This document shows, piece by piece, positions 52,144-60,093 of a DNA stretch of 64,000 bases (positions are counted from its first letter, which is position 1; every line of letters begins with the position of its first letter). This stretch comes from Geodermatophilus siccatus (GTDB lineage Bacteria; Actinomycetota; Actinomycetes; Mycobacteriales; Geodermatophilaceae). The DNA is taken from the NCBI RefSeq assembly GCF_900103785.1, contig NZ_FNHE01000015.1, positions 25,542 to 89,541 on the forward strand. Direction: 5' to 3'. Position numbers and translations under genes: made by a program. The notes beneath the pieces were generated by a model. The model was given only the letters and a program-made list of their open reading frames with translations, did not search any database and was not told the DNA's origin.

Positions 52144-52956
52144 GTGGGCACCGTGAGGCGGCGCGGTCGGGAGCCCGGCGTCCCGGTCCCGCTGCTGGTC
52201 CCGGCGGTCCTCGCCGTCGCCTTCCTCGTCCTGCCGCTGGCCGGCCTGGTCATCCGGGCGCCCTGGGGGGAGCTGGGACCGCAGCTGACCAGCCCCGCGG
52301 TCGGTCAGGCGCTGCGGCTGAGCCTGGTCTCGGCGACGGCCGCGACCGGGCTCTCCCTCGTCCTCGGCGTCCCGCTCGCCTGGGTGCTCGCCCGCTCCCG
52401 CGCCCGCGGCCGGTCGGTGCTGCGCGCCCTGGTCACCGTGCCGCTCGTGCTGCCCCCCGTCGTCGGCGGCGTCGCGCTCTTCCTCGTGCTGGGCCGGCAG
52501 GGCATCGTCGGGCGCTGGCTGGACCAGGCCCTCGACGTGACCGTCCCGTTCACCACGACCGCGGTCGTCATCGCCGAGACCTTCGTGGCGATGCCGTTCC
52601 TCGTCATCAGCGTCGAGGGCGCGCTGCGCGCCGCCGACGCCCGCTTCGAGGACGCCGCCGCCACCCTCGGCGCCGACCGGTGGACGACGTTCCGGCGGGT
52701 CACCCTGCCGCTGGTCGCGCCCGGCATCGCCGCCGGCGCGGTGCTGTGCTGGGCCCGCGCGCTGGGCGAGTTCGGCGCCACCATCACCTTCGCCGGCAAC
52801 TTCCCGGGGACGACGCAGACGATGCCGCTCGCGGTCTACCTGGCGCTCCAGCAGGACCCGGACGCGGCGATCGTGCTCTCCCTCGTGCTGCTCGTGGTCT
52901 CGGTCGCGACGCTGCTGCTGTTGCGTGACCGCTGGCTCACGCGGGCGGTGCGGTGA
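52144..52956 (+). CDS. modB: Molybdate ABC transporter permease ModB
   Basis: A 270-residue inner-membrane permease with about six helices. The cytoplasmic EAA-type loop (DAAATLGADRWTTFRRVTLPLVAPGI) that docks the ATPase is intact, and the segment GEFGATITFAGNFPGTTQTM is typical of ModB. GTG start 43 bases after modA with GGGAG upstream; its end overlaps modC by 4 bases (GTGA). Confidence 0.95.
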   Translation: MGTVRRRGREPGVPVPLLVPAVLAVAFLVLPLAGLVIRAPWGELGPQLTSPAVGQALRLSLVSATAATGLSLVLGVPLAWVLARSRARGRSVLRALVTVPLVLPPVVGGVALFLVLGRQGIVGRWLDQALDVTVPFTTTAVVIAETFVAMPFLVISVEGALRAADARFEDAAATLGADRWTTFRRVTLPLVAPGIAAGAVLCWARALGEFGATITFAGNFPGTTQTMPLAVYLALQQDPDAAIVLSLVLLVVSVATLLLLRDRWLTRAVR

Positions 52957-54005
52957 GCCTCGCGGCCGACGTGCGGGTCGACCGCGGCCCGCTCACCGTC
53001 GAGCTCGACCTGGAGGTGGCCGACGGCGAGGTGCTCGCCGTCCTCGGCCCCAACGGCGCCGGCAAGTCCACGCTGCTGCGCGTGCTCGCCGGCCTGCTGC
53101 CGCCCGACGACGGCCGGGTCGCCGTCGGCCGCGACACGTGGGACGACGTCCCCGCCGGCGTGCACGTCCCGGCCCACGAGCGCCGCCTCGGCATGGTCTT
53201 CCAGGACCACCTGCTCTTCCCGCACCTGTCGGTCACCGACAACGTCGCCTTCGGTCTGCGCACCCGGGGTGTGCGCAGGCCGGCCGCCCGCGCCGCGGCC
53301 GCCGAGTGGCTGGCCCGGGTGGGCATCGCCGAGCTCGGCGACCGGCGGCCCGGCCGGCTCTCCGGCGGACAGGCCCAGCGGGCCGCGCTGGCCCGCGCGC
53401 TGGTGGGGGAGCCGGCGCTGCTGCTGCTCGACGAACCGCTCTCGGCGCTGGACGCCCGCACCCGGCTCACCGTCCGCGCCGAGCTGCGCCGTCACCTCGC
53501 CGACTTCCCGGGCAGCACCGTGCTGGTCACCCACGACCCGGTCGACGCGATGGCGCTGGCCGACCGGGTGGTCGTCGTCGAGGAGGGCCACGTCGTGCAG
53601 GCCGGGACGCCCGCCGACGTGAGCCGCCACCCGCGCACCGACTACGTCGCCCGGCTGGTCGGCCTGGCGCTGCTGCCGGGCACCGGCGAGGGGACGACGG
53701 TGCGGCTGGACGGCGGCGGCCGCGTCGCGGTGGCGGAGGAGACCGCGGGGCCGGTGTTCGTCGCCGTCCGCCCCGAGTCCGTGGCGCTGTGGACCACCCG
53801 CCCCGAGGGCAGCCCGCGCAACGTCTGGCCGGCGCGGCTGGTGTCGGCCACGCCGCACGGGTCGACGGTGCGCTGCGAGCTCGACGGCGAGGTGGCGCTG
53901 GTCGCCGACGTCACCGCGACCGCCTTCGCCGAGCTGGGCCTGGCCCCCGGCGCGCCGGTGTGGGCCTCGGTCAAGGCCTCCGACGTCGCCGTCTACGCAC
54001 GCTGA
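52953..54005 (+). CDS. modC: Molybdate ABC transporter ATPase ModC
   Basis: A 350-residue ATPase: Walker A GPNGAGKST (about 32), Q-loop VFQDHLLFPHLS, signature LSGGQAQRAAL, Walker B LLLLDEPLSALD and switch His in VLVTHDPVDAMAL. The last 90 residues (about 230-345) are a TOBE domain (VFVAVRPESVAL, SVKASDVAVYAR) that may bind molybdate and inhibit transport. GTG start overlaps the modB stop. Confidence 0.95.
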   Translation: MSLAADVRVDRGPLTVELDLEVADGEVLAVLGPNGAGKSTLLRVLAGLLPPDDGRVAVGRDTWDDVPAGVHVPAHERRLGMVFQDHLLFPHLSVTDNVAFGLRTRGVRRPAARAAAAEWLARVGIAELGDRRPGRLSGGQAQRAALARALVGEPALLLLDEPLSALDARTRLTVRAELRRHLADFPGSTVLVTHDPVDAMALADRVVVVEEGHVVQAGTPADVSRHPRTDYVARLVGLALLPGTGEGTTVRLDGGGRVAVAEETAGPVFVAVRPESVALWTTRPEGSPRNVWPARLVSATPHGSTVRCELDGEVALVADVTATAFAELGLAPGAPVWASVKASDVAVYAR

Positions 54006-54018
54006 GCCCAGCGGCGAC

Positions 54019-54098
54019 GATCAGCTCAGCTCACCGTCCCGGCTCCTGGCTCACGACCAGCGGCGAGCCAGGACCCGAGACGACCAGCTCAGCTGATC
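54019..54098 (+). terminator. Nested hairpin after modC
   Basis: Outer arms GATCAGCTCAGCT (54019-54031) and 54086-54098 pair with one mismatch; inner arms TCCTGGCTC (54044-54052) and GAGCCAGGA (54065-54073) pair perfectly. It separates modABC from the cofactor genes that follow on the same strand. Confidence 0.55.
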
Positions 54099-54125
54099 AT
54101 CGGGGCGCGCTGAGAGGGTGGCGGG

Positions 54126-54707
54126 ATGAGCACGGTCGCGGGACTGGTCCTCGCTGCGGGCGGCGGGCGCCGCTACGGCATGCCCAAGGCACTGGTCGAG
54201 TACGAGGGCAGCCTGCTGGTGGAGCGGGCGGTGCGGACGGCGCGGGCGGTGTGCGACCCGGTGCTCGTCGTCCTCGGTGCACGGGCCGTCGACGTCTGGC
54301 GGACGGCCGACCTCGACGGCGCCACCGTGCTGGCCAACCGCGACTGGGAGACCGGCATGGCCTCCTCGCTGCGCACCGGCCTCGACGGGCTGCGCGGCTG
54401 GCCGGGGTGGGTCGACGCCGCGCTCGTCACCCTGGTCGACCTGCCGGGCATGACGCCGGAGGCGCTGCGCGCGGTCGCCGCGCACGCCGCCCCGGACGCG
54501 CTGGCGATCGCCACCTACGACGGCGTCCGCGGGCACCCGGTGCTGCTGGGCCGGGAGCACTGGGCCGGGGTCGCCGCGACCGCCACCGGCGACGAGGGCG
54601 CCCGCCGCTACCTCGCCGGCCGCGCCGTCACCGAGGTCGACTGCACCGGACTGGCCGATCCGGCCGACCTCGACGTGCCGCCGGGCGGGGTACCGTCGGC
54701 GCCGTGA
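54126..54707 (+). CDS. MocA-like nucleotidyltransferase
   Basis: A 193-residue NTP-transferase-3 protein with the nucleotide-binding motif LVLAAGGGRRYGMPKALVEY and later VTLVDLPGMTPEALR and HPVLLGREHW. Relatives (MocA, MobA-like) attach CMP or GMP to molybdopterin; position between modABC and moaE supports a molybdenum-cofactor role. MobA proper has a different length, so MocA (cytidylyltransferase) is the better fit. ATG start with GAGAGG about 9 bases upstream. Overlaps moaE by 4 bases. Confidence 0.85.
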   Translation: MSTVAGLVLAAGGGRRYGMPKALVEYEGSLLVERAVRTARAVCDPVLVVLGARAVDVWRTADLDGATVLANRDWETGMASSLRTGLDGLRGWPGWVDAALVTLVDLPGMTPEALRAVAAHAAPDALAIATYDGVRGHPVLLGREHWAGVAATATGDEGARRYLAGRAVTEVDCTGLADPADLDVPPGGVPSAP

Positions 54708-55114
54708 TCGCCCGGGTCGTCGACGCACCGCTCTCCGTCGCCGAGCACGAGGACGCCGTCGCCGACAAGGCAGCCGGCGCGGTCGTGTCCTTCGCCGGCG
54801 TGGTCCGCGACCACGACGGCGGCCGCTCGGTCACCGAGCTCGAGTACGTGGGTCACCCGACCGCCGAGCAGGTGATCGTCGAGCTCGCCGAGGAGTTCGC
54901 CGCCCGTCCCGACGTGCACGCCGTCGCCGTCTCCCACCGCGTCGGCATGCTCGGGATCGGCGACGTCGCGCTGGCCTGCGCGGTCAGCTCCTCGCACCGC
55001 GGGCAGGCGTTCGCCGCCTGCGCCGAGCTCGTCGACCTGGTGAAGGAGCGGCTGCCGATCTGGAAGCGGCAGGTCTTCACCGACGGCGACGAGGAGTGGG
55101 TGGCCTGCCCCTAG
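54704..55114 (+). CDS. moaE: Molybdopterin synthase catalytic subunit MoaE
   Basis: A 136-residue MoaE protein that with MoaD converts cyclic pyranopterin monophosphate to molybdopterin. Recognised by AAGAVVSFAGVVRDHDGGRSVTELEYVGHP, VAVSHRVGMLGIGD, SSSHRGQAF and the end KERLPIWKRQVFTDGDEEWV with catalytic Lys residues. GTG start overlaps the preceding stop. Its TAG stop shares the palindrome CTAG (55111-55114) with the stop of the convergent gene. Confidence 0.95.
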   Translation: MIARVVDAPLSVAEHEDAVADKAAGAVVSFAGVVRDHDGGRSVTELEYVGHPTAEQVIVELAEEFAARPDVHAVAVSHRVGMLGIGDVALACAVSSSHRGQAFAACAELVDLVKERLPIWKRQVFTDGDEEWVACP

Positions 55115-55437
55115 GGCACGGGCACCAGCCGCGCCTCGACGATCTTCGTGGCGCCGGCGGCCCGGGCGGCCACCTCGCCGCTGCGCTGCCGCACCCGGTC
55201 GAGCATCTCGGTGTCGTTGAGCGGCATCGTGGCGACCAGTCGCTCGGCCCGGCCCACCGCCGGGTCCGCCAGCACCGCGTCGACCAGGCGGGCGCCGGTG
55301 CCCAGCGGCAGGTGGCCGGACTCGACGTGCATCGCGGAGGCGACGACGCCGGGTACCTCGGTCCGGCGGATCTCGGCCTCGGCGAGCACGCGGCCGTCGG
55401 CCTGCACTCGGACGACGGACAGGACGGCAGGGGGCAT
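55111..55437 (-). CDS. Hypothetical protein converging on moaE
   Basis: A 108-residue soluble protein that I do not recognise. It mixes beta and helix (VLSVVRVQADGRVLAEAEIRRTEV, then GARLVDAVLADPAVG and ERLVATMPLNDTEMLDRVRQR). No Cys, no metal motif, no signal peptide. ATG at 55437 is preferred; a GTG lies 15 bases further upstream. Its stop codon overlaps that of moaE on the other strand. Neither the context nor the sequence indicates a function. Confidence 0.65.
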   Translation of the reverse strand: MPPAVLSVVRVQADGRVLAEAEIRRTEVPGVVASAMHVESGHLPLGTGARLVDAVLADPAVGRAERLVATMPLNDTEMLDRVRQRSGEVAARAAGATKIVEARLVPVP

Positions 55438-55627
55438 GGTCGACGTCTCCACGACTCGGCGGACGGGGCCGGTCCGGCAGACCGGCGGGGGCGGCCCCGC
55501 GCGCGGGACCCGGACGGCGCGAGACCGCGCCGTCCGGGACAGCCTCTCCCGCGCTCCGCGCGCCGAGGTAGGGACTTCCGTCCCGACCTCGCGGGGGCCC
55601 GCGACCCGAGGTGCCGGGCCAGGCCGG

Positions 55628-56134
55628 TCAGGCGCGTGGCGCCACCGGCGGGTCGGACGGCGTCATGCCGAGGGAGATCAGCGTGCTCAGCAGGCGCGCC
55701 ACCGTCTCGACCAGGTGCAGGTCACGCGCGGCGCTGCGGGGCCGGGCGCGGAACCCCCAGGCGCACAGCGTGCCGAACAGCTCCCCGTCCGGGCCGACGA
55801 GCGGGACGCCGATGTAGGCGGCGATCCGTGCGACCGGCCCGCTCATGCGCTTGGCGAAGGCCGGGACGGCAGCGGTGACCGTGGCCGCCCGTGGGGCCTC
55901 CCCGGTGACCATGGCGCGGCAGAAGGTGTCCGCCCACGGCAGCCAGGTCCCCGCTCGGATCACGTCGGGTGGGTGGGCGTGGAGCACGACCTGCCGGTCG
56001 TCCACGACGCGGGTCACCACCCACACGTCCCAGCCCAGGCGCTCGTGCAGCGCTTCGAGCGCGCCGCAGGCCGCGGCGCGGAAGTCGTCCCACGGGGCGA
56101 CGTCCAGGACTGCAGGGGCGGCCATGCCCACCAT
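55628..56134 (-). CDS. GAF domain protein
   Basis: A 168-residue stand-alone GAF domain: WDVWVVTRVVDDRQVVLHAHP, the short helix TWLPWADTFCRAMVTGEAPR, then MSGPVARIAAYIGVPLVGPDGELFGTLCAWGFR, typical of the small-molecule- or redox-sensing GAF domains that also occur in this window's phosphatases. No output domain. Two ATG codons 9 bases apart could start it. Last gene of the minus-strand run moaA-moaD-CsbD-like-GAF, 43 bases after its neighbour. Confidence 0.82.
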   Translation of the reverse strand: MVGMAAPAVLDVAPWDDFRAAACGALEALHERLGWDVWVVTRVVDDRQVVLHAHPPDVIRAGTWLPWADTFCRAMVTGEAPRAATVTAAVPAFAKRMSGPVARIAAYIGVPLVGPDGELFGTLCAWGFRARPRSAARDLHLVETVARLLSTLISLGMTPSDPPVAPRA

Positions 56135-56177
56135 CGTCCTCGTCCCGTCCGGATTCCGGTACGGGATCGTGCGCAGC

Positions 56178-56381
56178 TCAGCGGACGGGGGCGGCCCCGT
56201 CGTCCGGGTCCCGCCGCACGGCCTCGTCGCGCAGGGCGGCCTCCTCCTCGGCCTCGCCCTCCAGCCGGTGGGCCTCCCCGTGCAGCTGCGCCGCGGCGTC
56301 CCCGTGGGACTCGCCGTACACCTCCTCGGCGCGGCCGACCAGCTCCTCGACCTTGGCCTTGGCCCTGCCCCAGATGCTCAT
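56178..56381 (-). CDS. CsbD-like small stress protein
   Basis: A 67-residue hydrophilic helical protein (MSIWGRAKAKVEELVGRAEEVYGES) matching the CsbD/microaggregate-binding small proteins often induced by general stress. Strong acidic/basic helix periodicity, no Cys. ATG start 4 bases after the moaD stop, so it is coupled to the molybdenum-cofactor genes although no functional link is known. Confidence 0.75.
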   Translation of the reverse strand: MSIWGRAKAKVEELVGRAEEVYGESHGDAAAQLHGEAHRLEGEAEEEAALRDEAVRRDPDDGAAPVR

Positions 56382-56385
56382 GTGC

Positions 56386-56628
56386 TCATCCTCCGGCGAA
56401 GGGCGGCAGCACGTCGACCACCGCGCCCGGCCGCAGCCTCAGCGACCGGTCCCGCGTCTGCGTGCCGTCGACGAGGAACGAGCAGGCGGTGAGGACCTTC
56501 TCCAGCCGCTCCCCGTGCGTCTCGACGATCTGGCCGACGAGCTCGGACAGCGTGCCGGCGTCGCGGGTCTCGGTCTCCACGCCGGCAGCGGCGCGGGCGC
56601 CGGCGAAGTAGCGGACGGTGACGGGCAC
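56386..56628 (-). CDS. moaD: MoaD/ThiS family sulfur carrier
   Basis: An 80-residue ubiquitin-fold protein (VTVRYFAGARAAAGVETE at the start) ending in the essential Gly-Gly (PPFAGG). The C-terminal thiocarboxylate supplies sulfur to MoaE for dithiolene formation. Directly downstream of moaA (4-base gap) on the minus strand, opposite moaE. ATG start. Confidence 0.92.
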   Translation of the reverse strand: MPVTVRYFAGARAAAGVETETRDAGTLSELVGQIVETHGERLEKVLTACSFLVDGTQTRDRSLRLRPGAVVDVLPPFAGG

Positions 56629-56632
56629 GGCC

Positions 56633-57685
56633 TCAGCCCCCGATCGCCGACATCGGCCGGGACGGCTGGAGGAACGACGGGTCGTCGATGCCGTGGCCCG
56701 GGAGCTTGCCGAGGGTGGCGATCCGCCAGCGGTCGGCCAGCTCGGCGTCGGTGGCGCCCTCGCGCAGCGGCGTCCGCAGGTCGGACTCCTCGCGGGCGAA
56801 CAGGCAGTTGCGCACCTGGCCGTCGGCGGTCAGCCGGGTGCGGTCACAGCTGCCGCAGAAGGAGCGGGTGACCGAGGCGATGACGCCGACGGTCGCGGGG
56901 CCGCCGTCCACCAGCCAGCGCTCGGCCGGCGCGGAGCCCCGCTCCTCGGTGTCCGGGGTGAGGGTGTGCGCCGCCGAGAGCCGCTCGAGGATGTCCTCCG
57001 CGGTGACCATCTCGCCGCGGGTCCAGGCGTGGTGGGCGTCGAGCGGCATCTGCTCGATGAAGCGCAGCTGGTAGCCGTGCTCGAGGCAGAAGTCCAGCAG
57101 CGGGACGGCGTCCTGCTCGTTCATGCCGCGCAGCAGGACGGCGTTGACCTTGACCGGCGTGAGCCCGGCGCGCTGCGCGGCGGCGAGGCCGGCGAGGACG
57201 TCGTCGAGCCGGTCGCGGTGCGTGAGCTGCTTGAACCGGTCGCGGTCGAGGGTGTCGAGGCTGACGTTGATCCGGTCCAGCCCGGCCTCGGCGAGCGCCG
57301 GGGCGACCCGGGCCAGGCCGATCGCGTTGGTGGTCAGGCTGACCTCGGGCCGCGGCGTCAGCGCGGTGGCGGCGGCCACGATGCCCACCAGGCCGGGGCG
57401 CAGCAGCGGCTCGCCGCCGGTGAAGCGGACCTCGCGGATGCCCAGCTGCTCGACGCCGATGCGGACCAGCCGGGCGACCTCGTCGTCGGTGAGCACCTCG
57501 ACCTTGGGCAGCCAGTCCAGGCCCTCGGGCGGCATGCAGTAGGTGCAGCGCAGGTTGCACCGGTCGGTCAGCGACACCCGCAGGTCGGTCGCGACCCGGC
57601 CGTGCCGGTCCACCAGGCCACCGGTGCCGGGGGCGGGGTCCGGACGGCGGACCACGGGGTCCGGGAGCGAGCTGATCGAGGTCAC
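56633..57685 (-). CDS. moaA: GTP 3',8-cyclase MoaA
   Basis: A 350-residue radical-SAM enzyme for the first step of molybdenum-cofactor synthesis. The N-terminal cluster motif CNLRCTYCMPPEGL, EVRFTGGEPLLRPG (SAM binding), and the C-terminal cluster Cys residues in SFCGSCDRTRLTADGQVRNCLF are intact, as is the terminal Gly-Gly. GTG start at 57685 with TACATT 7 bases upstream (leaderless). It heads the minus-strand operon moaA-moaD-CsbD-like-GAF. Confidence 0.96.
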   Translation of the reverse strand: MTSISSLPDPVVRRPDPAPGTGGLVDRHGRVATDLRVSLTDRCNLRCTYCMPPEGLDWLPKVEVLTDDEVARLVRIGVEQLGIREVRFTGGEPLLRPGLVGIVAAATALTPRPEVSLTTNAIGLARVAPALAEAGLDRINVSLDTLDRDRFKQLTHRDRLDDVLAGLAAAQRAGLTPVKVNAVLLRGMNEQDAVPLLDFCLEHGYQLRFIEQMPLDAHHAWTRGEMVTAEDILERLSAAHTLTPDTEERGSAPAERWLVDGGPATVGVIASVTRSFCGSCDRTRLTADGQVRNCLFAREESDLRTPLREGATDAELADRWRIATLGKLPGHGIDDPSFLQPSRPMSAIGG

Positions 57686-57692
57686 GCCTGTG

Positions 57693-57698
57693 AATGTA
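57693..57698 (-). promoter_or_regulatory. Leaderless -10 box of moaA (TACATT)
   Basis: TACATT on the minus strand ends 7 bases before the GTG at 57685. Confidence 0.5.
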
Positions 57699-57736
57699 GT
57701 GCGGGAGGACGACGCTGCGCCGCTGCCCGAACGGGC

Positions 57737-57772
57737 GGTGGGGGGCGACCGGAGCTCCGGTCGCCCCCCACC
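57737..57772 (-). terminator. Perfect 18-bp palindrome after the secreted-protein gene
   Basis: 57737-57754 and 57755-57772 are perfect complements without a loop, centred on GAGCTC. It lies 14 bases downstream of the minus-strand stop at 57787 and upstream of the moaA promoter, insulating the two. Confidence 0.75.
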
Positions 57773-57786
57773 GGGGGAGTGCTGGG

Positions 57787-58656
57787 TCAGCCGATCGGGG
57801 TCGGGTCGACCGGGTCCGGCGGCACCGGCACCGAACCCTGGATCCGGTTGCGGGCCTGGCAGTCGCTGGTGCAGTCGGTGGCGCCGGCGGACAGCTCGAC
57901 CGCGTCCTCACCGAGCACGCCGCCCATCCGGCCGCCCGAGGCGACCGACCAGCGGGTGGTCCGGCCGTCCTGGAAGAGCTTCGTGGCCACCTGCGGGCTG
58001 TCCTTGCCGAGCAGCATCCGGTGCGTCGCGTCGCCGGGTGCGCCGTCGCCGAAGTTGATCTTCCCGGTGTACTCGTTGACGAAGTAGAAGAGGGTCGGGC
58101 CGAGGGTGTGCACGTACTCGACCGGGCCGCCGAACTCCTGCTCCATCTGGAAGATGCCGCCCTGCGGGGCGTCCTTGGCCTGGACCTTCAGCTTGCCGGC
58201 GGCGGTGGTGAACTCCGCGACGAGGACGTCGTCGCGCAGCCGCAGCTCGCCGATGCGCACGCCGCGCACCTGGTCCGTCGTCAGCTGCGGCACCTTCGAG
58301 GCGAAGACGACGGTCGGGCCGGTCACCATCCGCTGCGGGTCCGGCGCGCCGGTCAGCGCGTAGTCGCGGACGCCGAGGGTCGCCGGGTCGATGGTGAACG
58401 TGACGTGCCGGCCGCGGACGGCGATCGGGCCGGTCGGGGTCACGTCGCGCAGCCGCGCCTCCGAGCCGGCGGCCGGGTTCGTGGTGCGGCCGTTGACGGT
58501 GACGGCGAAGTCGCCGGTGGTGCCGGTGGCCGTCGTCCCCCCGCCGTCCTCGGCGGCGGGGTCGTCGCCCTTGGCGGCGGCGGTCCCGGGGGCGAGCAGG
58601 ACGGTGAGACCGAGCAGGAGGGCCAGCAGGCGGCGCGGGCGGGTGGTCGCGGACAC
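57787..58656 (-). CDS. Secreted hypothetical protein
   Basis: A 289-residue exported protein. Basic start, hydrophobic core LLALLLGLTVLLAPGTAAA and a likely cleavage after AAA near residue 28, then an acidic/Thr-rich linker and a beta-rich domain (FAVTVNGRTTNPAAGS, RHVTFTIDPATLGVRDYALTG). Two close Cys near the C-terminus (TDCTSDCQARN) may form a disulfide. No enzyme motif recognised. The end is Pro-rich (PVPPDPVDPTPIG). ATG start; monocistronic with a strong terminator. Confidence 0.8.
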   Translation of the reverse strand: MSATTRPRRLLALLLGLTVLLAPGTAAAKGDDPAAEDGGGTTATGTTGDFAVTVNGRTTNPAAGSEARLRDVTPTGPIAVRGRHVTFTIDPATLGVRDYALTGAPDPQRMVTGPTVVFASKVPQLTTDQVRGVRIGELRLRDDVLVAEFTTAAGKLKVQAKDAPQGGIFQMEQEFGGPVEYVHTLGPTLFYFVNEYTGKINFGDGAPGDATHRMLLGKDSPQVATKLFQDGRTTRWSVASGGRMGGVLGEDAVELSAGATDCTSDCQARNRIQGSVPVPPDPVDPTPIG

Positions 58657-58857
58657 GGGGCTCCTTCGACGGGGGCGCGGCGCGTGTGCGACCGCTCACA
58701 GAGAGTGCATGAAGTGTCAAGCAACCTTGTGGCGGCGCGCCGGGCAGCCGGAATGCGGCGGCGGGGCGCAGCGGTCCGTTGCTACGGTCGCGGAGCCACC
58801 CGAGAGACCGGCGGGCAGCCCCGCACTCGCCTGTGGCCAGGAAGCGCGAGACGTCCC

Positions 58858-60093
58858 GTGTCAACCGTGTTCGGTCCCTACGCCCGCCTGTTCGCCGTCC
58901 CCGGCTCGCTGGCGTTCTCCTTCGCCGGGTGGGTCGCCCGGCTGCCCATCCCCATGCTCGGCCTGGGCGCCGTCCTGCTCGTGGCCGGGGAGACCGGCAG
59001 CTACGGCCTGGCCGGCGCCGTCTCCGGCACGCTGGCGCTGAGCTTCTCCGTCGCCAGCCCCCAGTGGGCCCGCGCCATGGACCGCCGCGGGCAGGGCGCA
59101 GTCCTGCGCTGGGCGATGACCGGCTACCTGCTCTGCGGCTACGGCTTCGTGGCCGCGGTGACCCTCGGTGCGCCGCTGTGGAGCTGGTTCGTGCTGGCCG
59201 CGCTGTGCGGCGCGAGCGGGCCCAACATCGGGTCCCTGGTCCGGGCCCGCTGGGCGGAGGCGCTGGCCGAGCCGGGCCGCCGGCAGACGGCCTTCGCCCT
59301 CGAGGCCGTCGTCGACGAGGTCGTCTTCGTCGTCGGCCCGCCGCTGGTGACGCTGCTGGCCACCCTGGTCGCCCCGCCGGCCGGCTTCCTCACCGGCATC
59401 ACGCTCGGCGCCGTCGGCGGCCTCTGGCTGGCCCGGCAGCGCGGCACCGAGCCCGCCGTCGCGCCCGGCGACCCCGGCGCGCCGTCCCACCGGTGGGCCG
59501 CGCTCAACGCGACGGTGCTGGTCGTGGCGGTCACCTACGCCGCGGTCGGCACCGTGTTCGGGGCGATGGACGTCGTCGTGGTGGGCTTCGCCGACGAGCA
59601 GGGCGCGCCGGCGCTGGCCGGTGTGGCGCTGGCCGTCTACGCGTTCGGCAGCCTCGTCGCGGGCCTGGTCTACGGCGTCGCGCGGCTGCCCGGCACGCTG
59701 TCCGCCCGCTTCCTGGCCACCGCCGTCGCCTTCGGCCTGGCCGCGCAGCTGCTCTGGGGCGTCGGCTCGCTGGCGGTGCTGGTGGCCGCGGGCTTCCTCG
59801 CCGGCACCGCGATCGCGCCGGTGCTGGTCTCGGGCACCTCGCTGGTCGAGTCGCGGGTCCCGCGCACCGCCCTCACCGAGGCGCTGTCGTGGACCACGAC
59901 CGGGCTCACCCTCGGCGTCACGGCCGGGTCGGCGCTGGCCGGCGCCGCCGTCGACGCCTGGGGCGCGGAGTCGGCGTTCGCCGTCCCGGCGGGGGCCGCG
60001 GCGCTCGCGGCGCTGATCGCGCTGGCCGGGGCCCCGCTGCTGCGGACGCGCACCACGCCGGTGCCCGCCGACCTGGCCCGGGAGGCTGCGTGA
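58858..60093 (+). CDS. Major facilitator superfamily transporter
   Basis: A 411-residue membrane protein with about 10-12 helices in two halves, a loop between them (ARQRGTEPAVAPGDPGAPSHRW), and the MFS cytoplasmic loop motif-like WARAMDRRGQGAVLRW. The set GPNIGSLVRARWAEALAEPGRRQTAFALEAVVDEVVFVVGPPLV is characteristic of an actinobacterial MFS subgroup; substrate unknown. GTG start at 58858 with a weak AGGAAG site; a TACGGT -10 candidate lies about 74 bases upstream. Overlaps the acetyltransferase gene by 4 bases, so the two form an operon. Confidence 0.9.
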   Translation: MSTVFGPYARLFAVPGSLAFSFAGWVARLPIPMLGLGAVLLVAGETGSYGLAGAVSGTLALSFSVASPQWARAMDRRGQGAVLRWAMTGYLLCGYGFVAAVTLGAPLWSWFVLAALCGASGPNIGSLVRARWAEALAEPGRRQTAFALEAVVDEVVFVVGPPLVTLLATLVAPPAGFLTGITLGAVGGLWLARQRGTEPAVAPGDPGAPSHRWAALNATVLVVAVTYAAVGTVFGAMDVVVVGFADEQGAPALAGVALAVYAFGSLVAGLVYGVARLPGTLSARFLATAVAFGLAAQLLWGVGSLAVLVAAGFLAGTAIAPVLVSGTSLVESRVPRTALTEALSWTTTGLTLGVTAGSALAGAAVDAWGAESAFAVPAGAAALAALIALAGAPLLRTRTTPVPADLAREAA

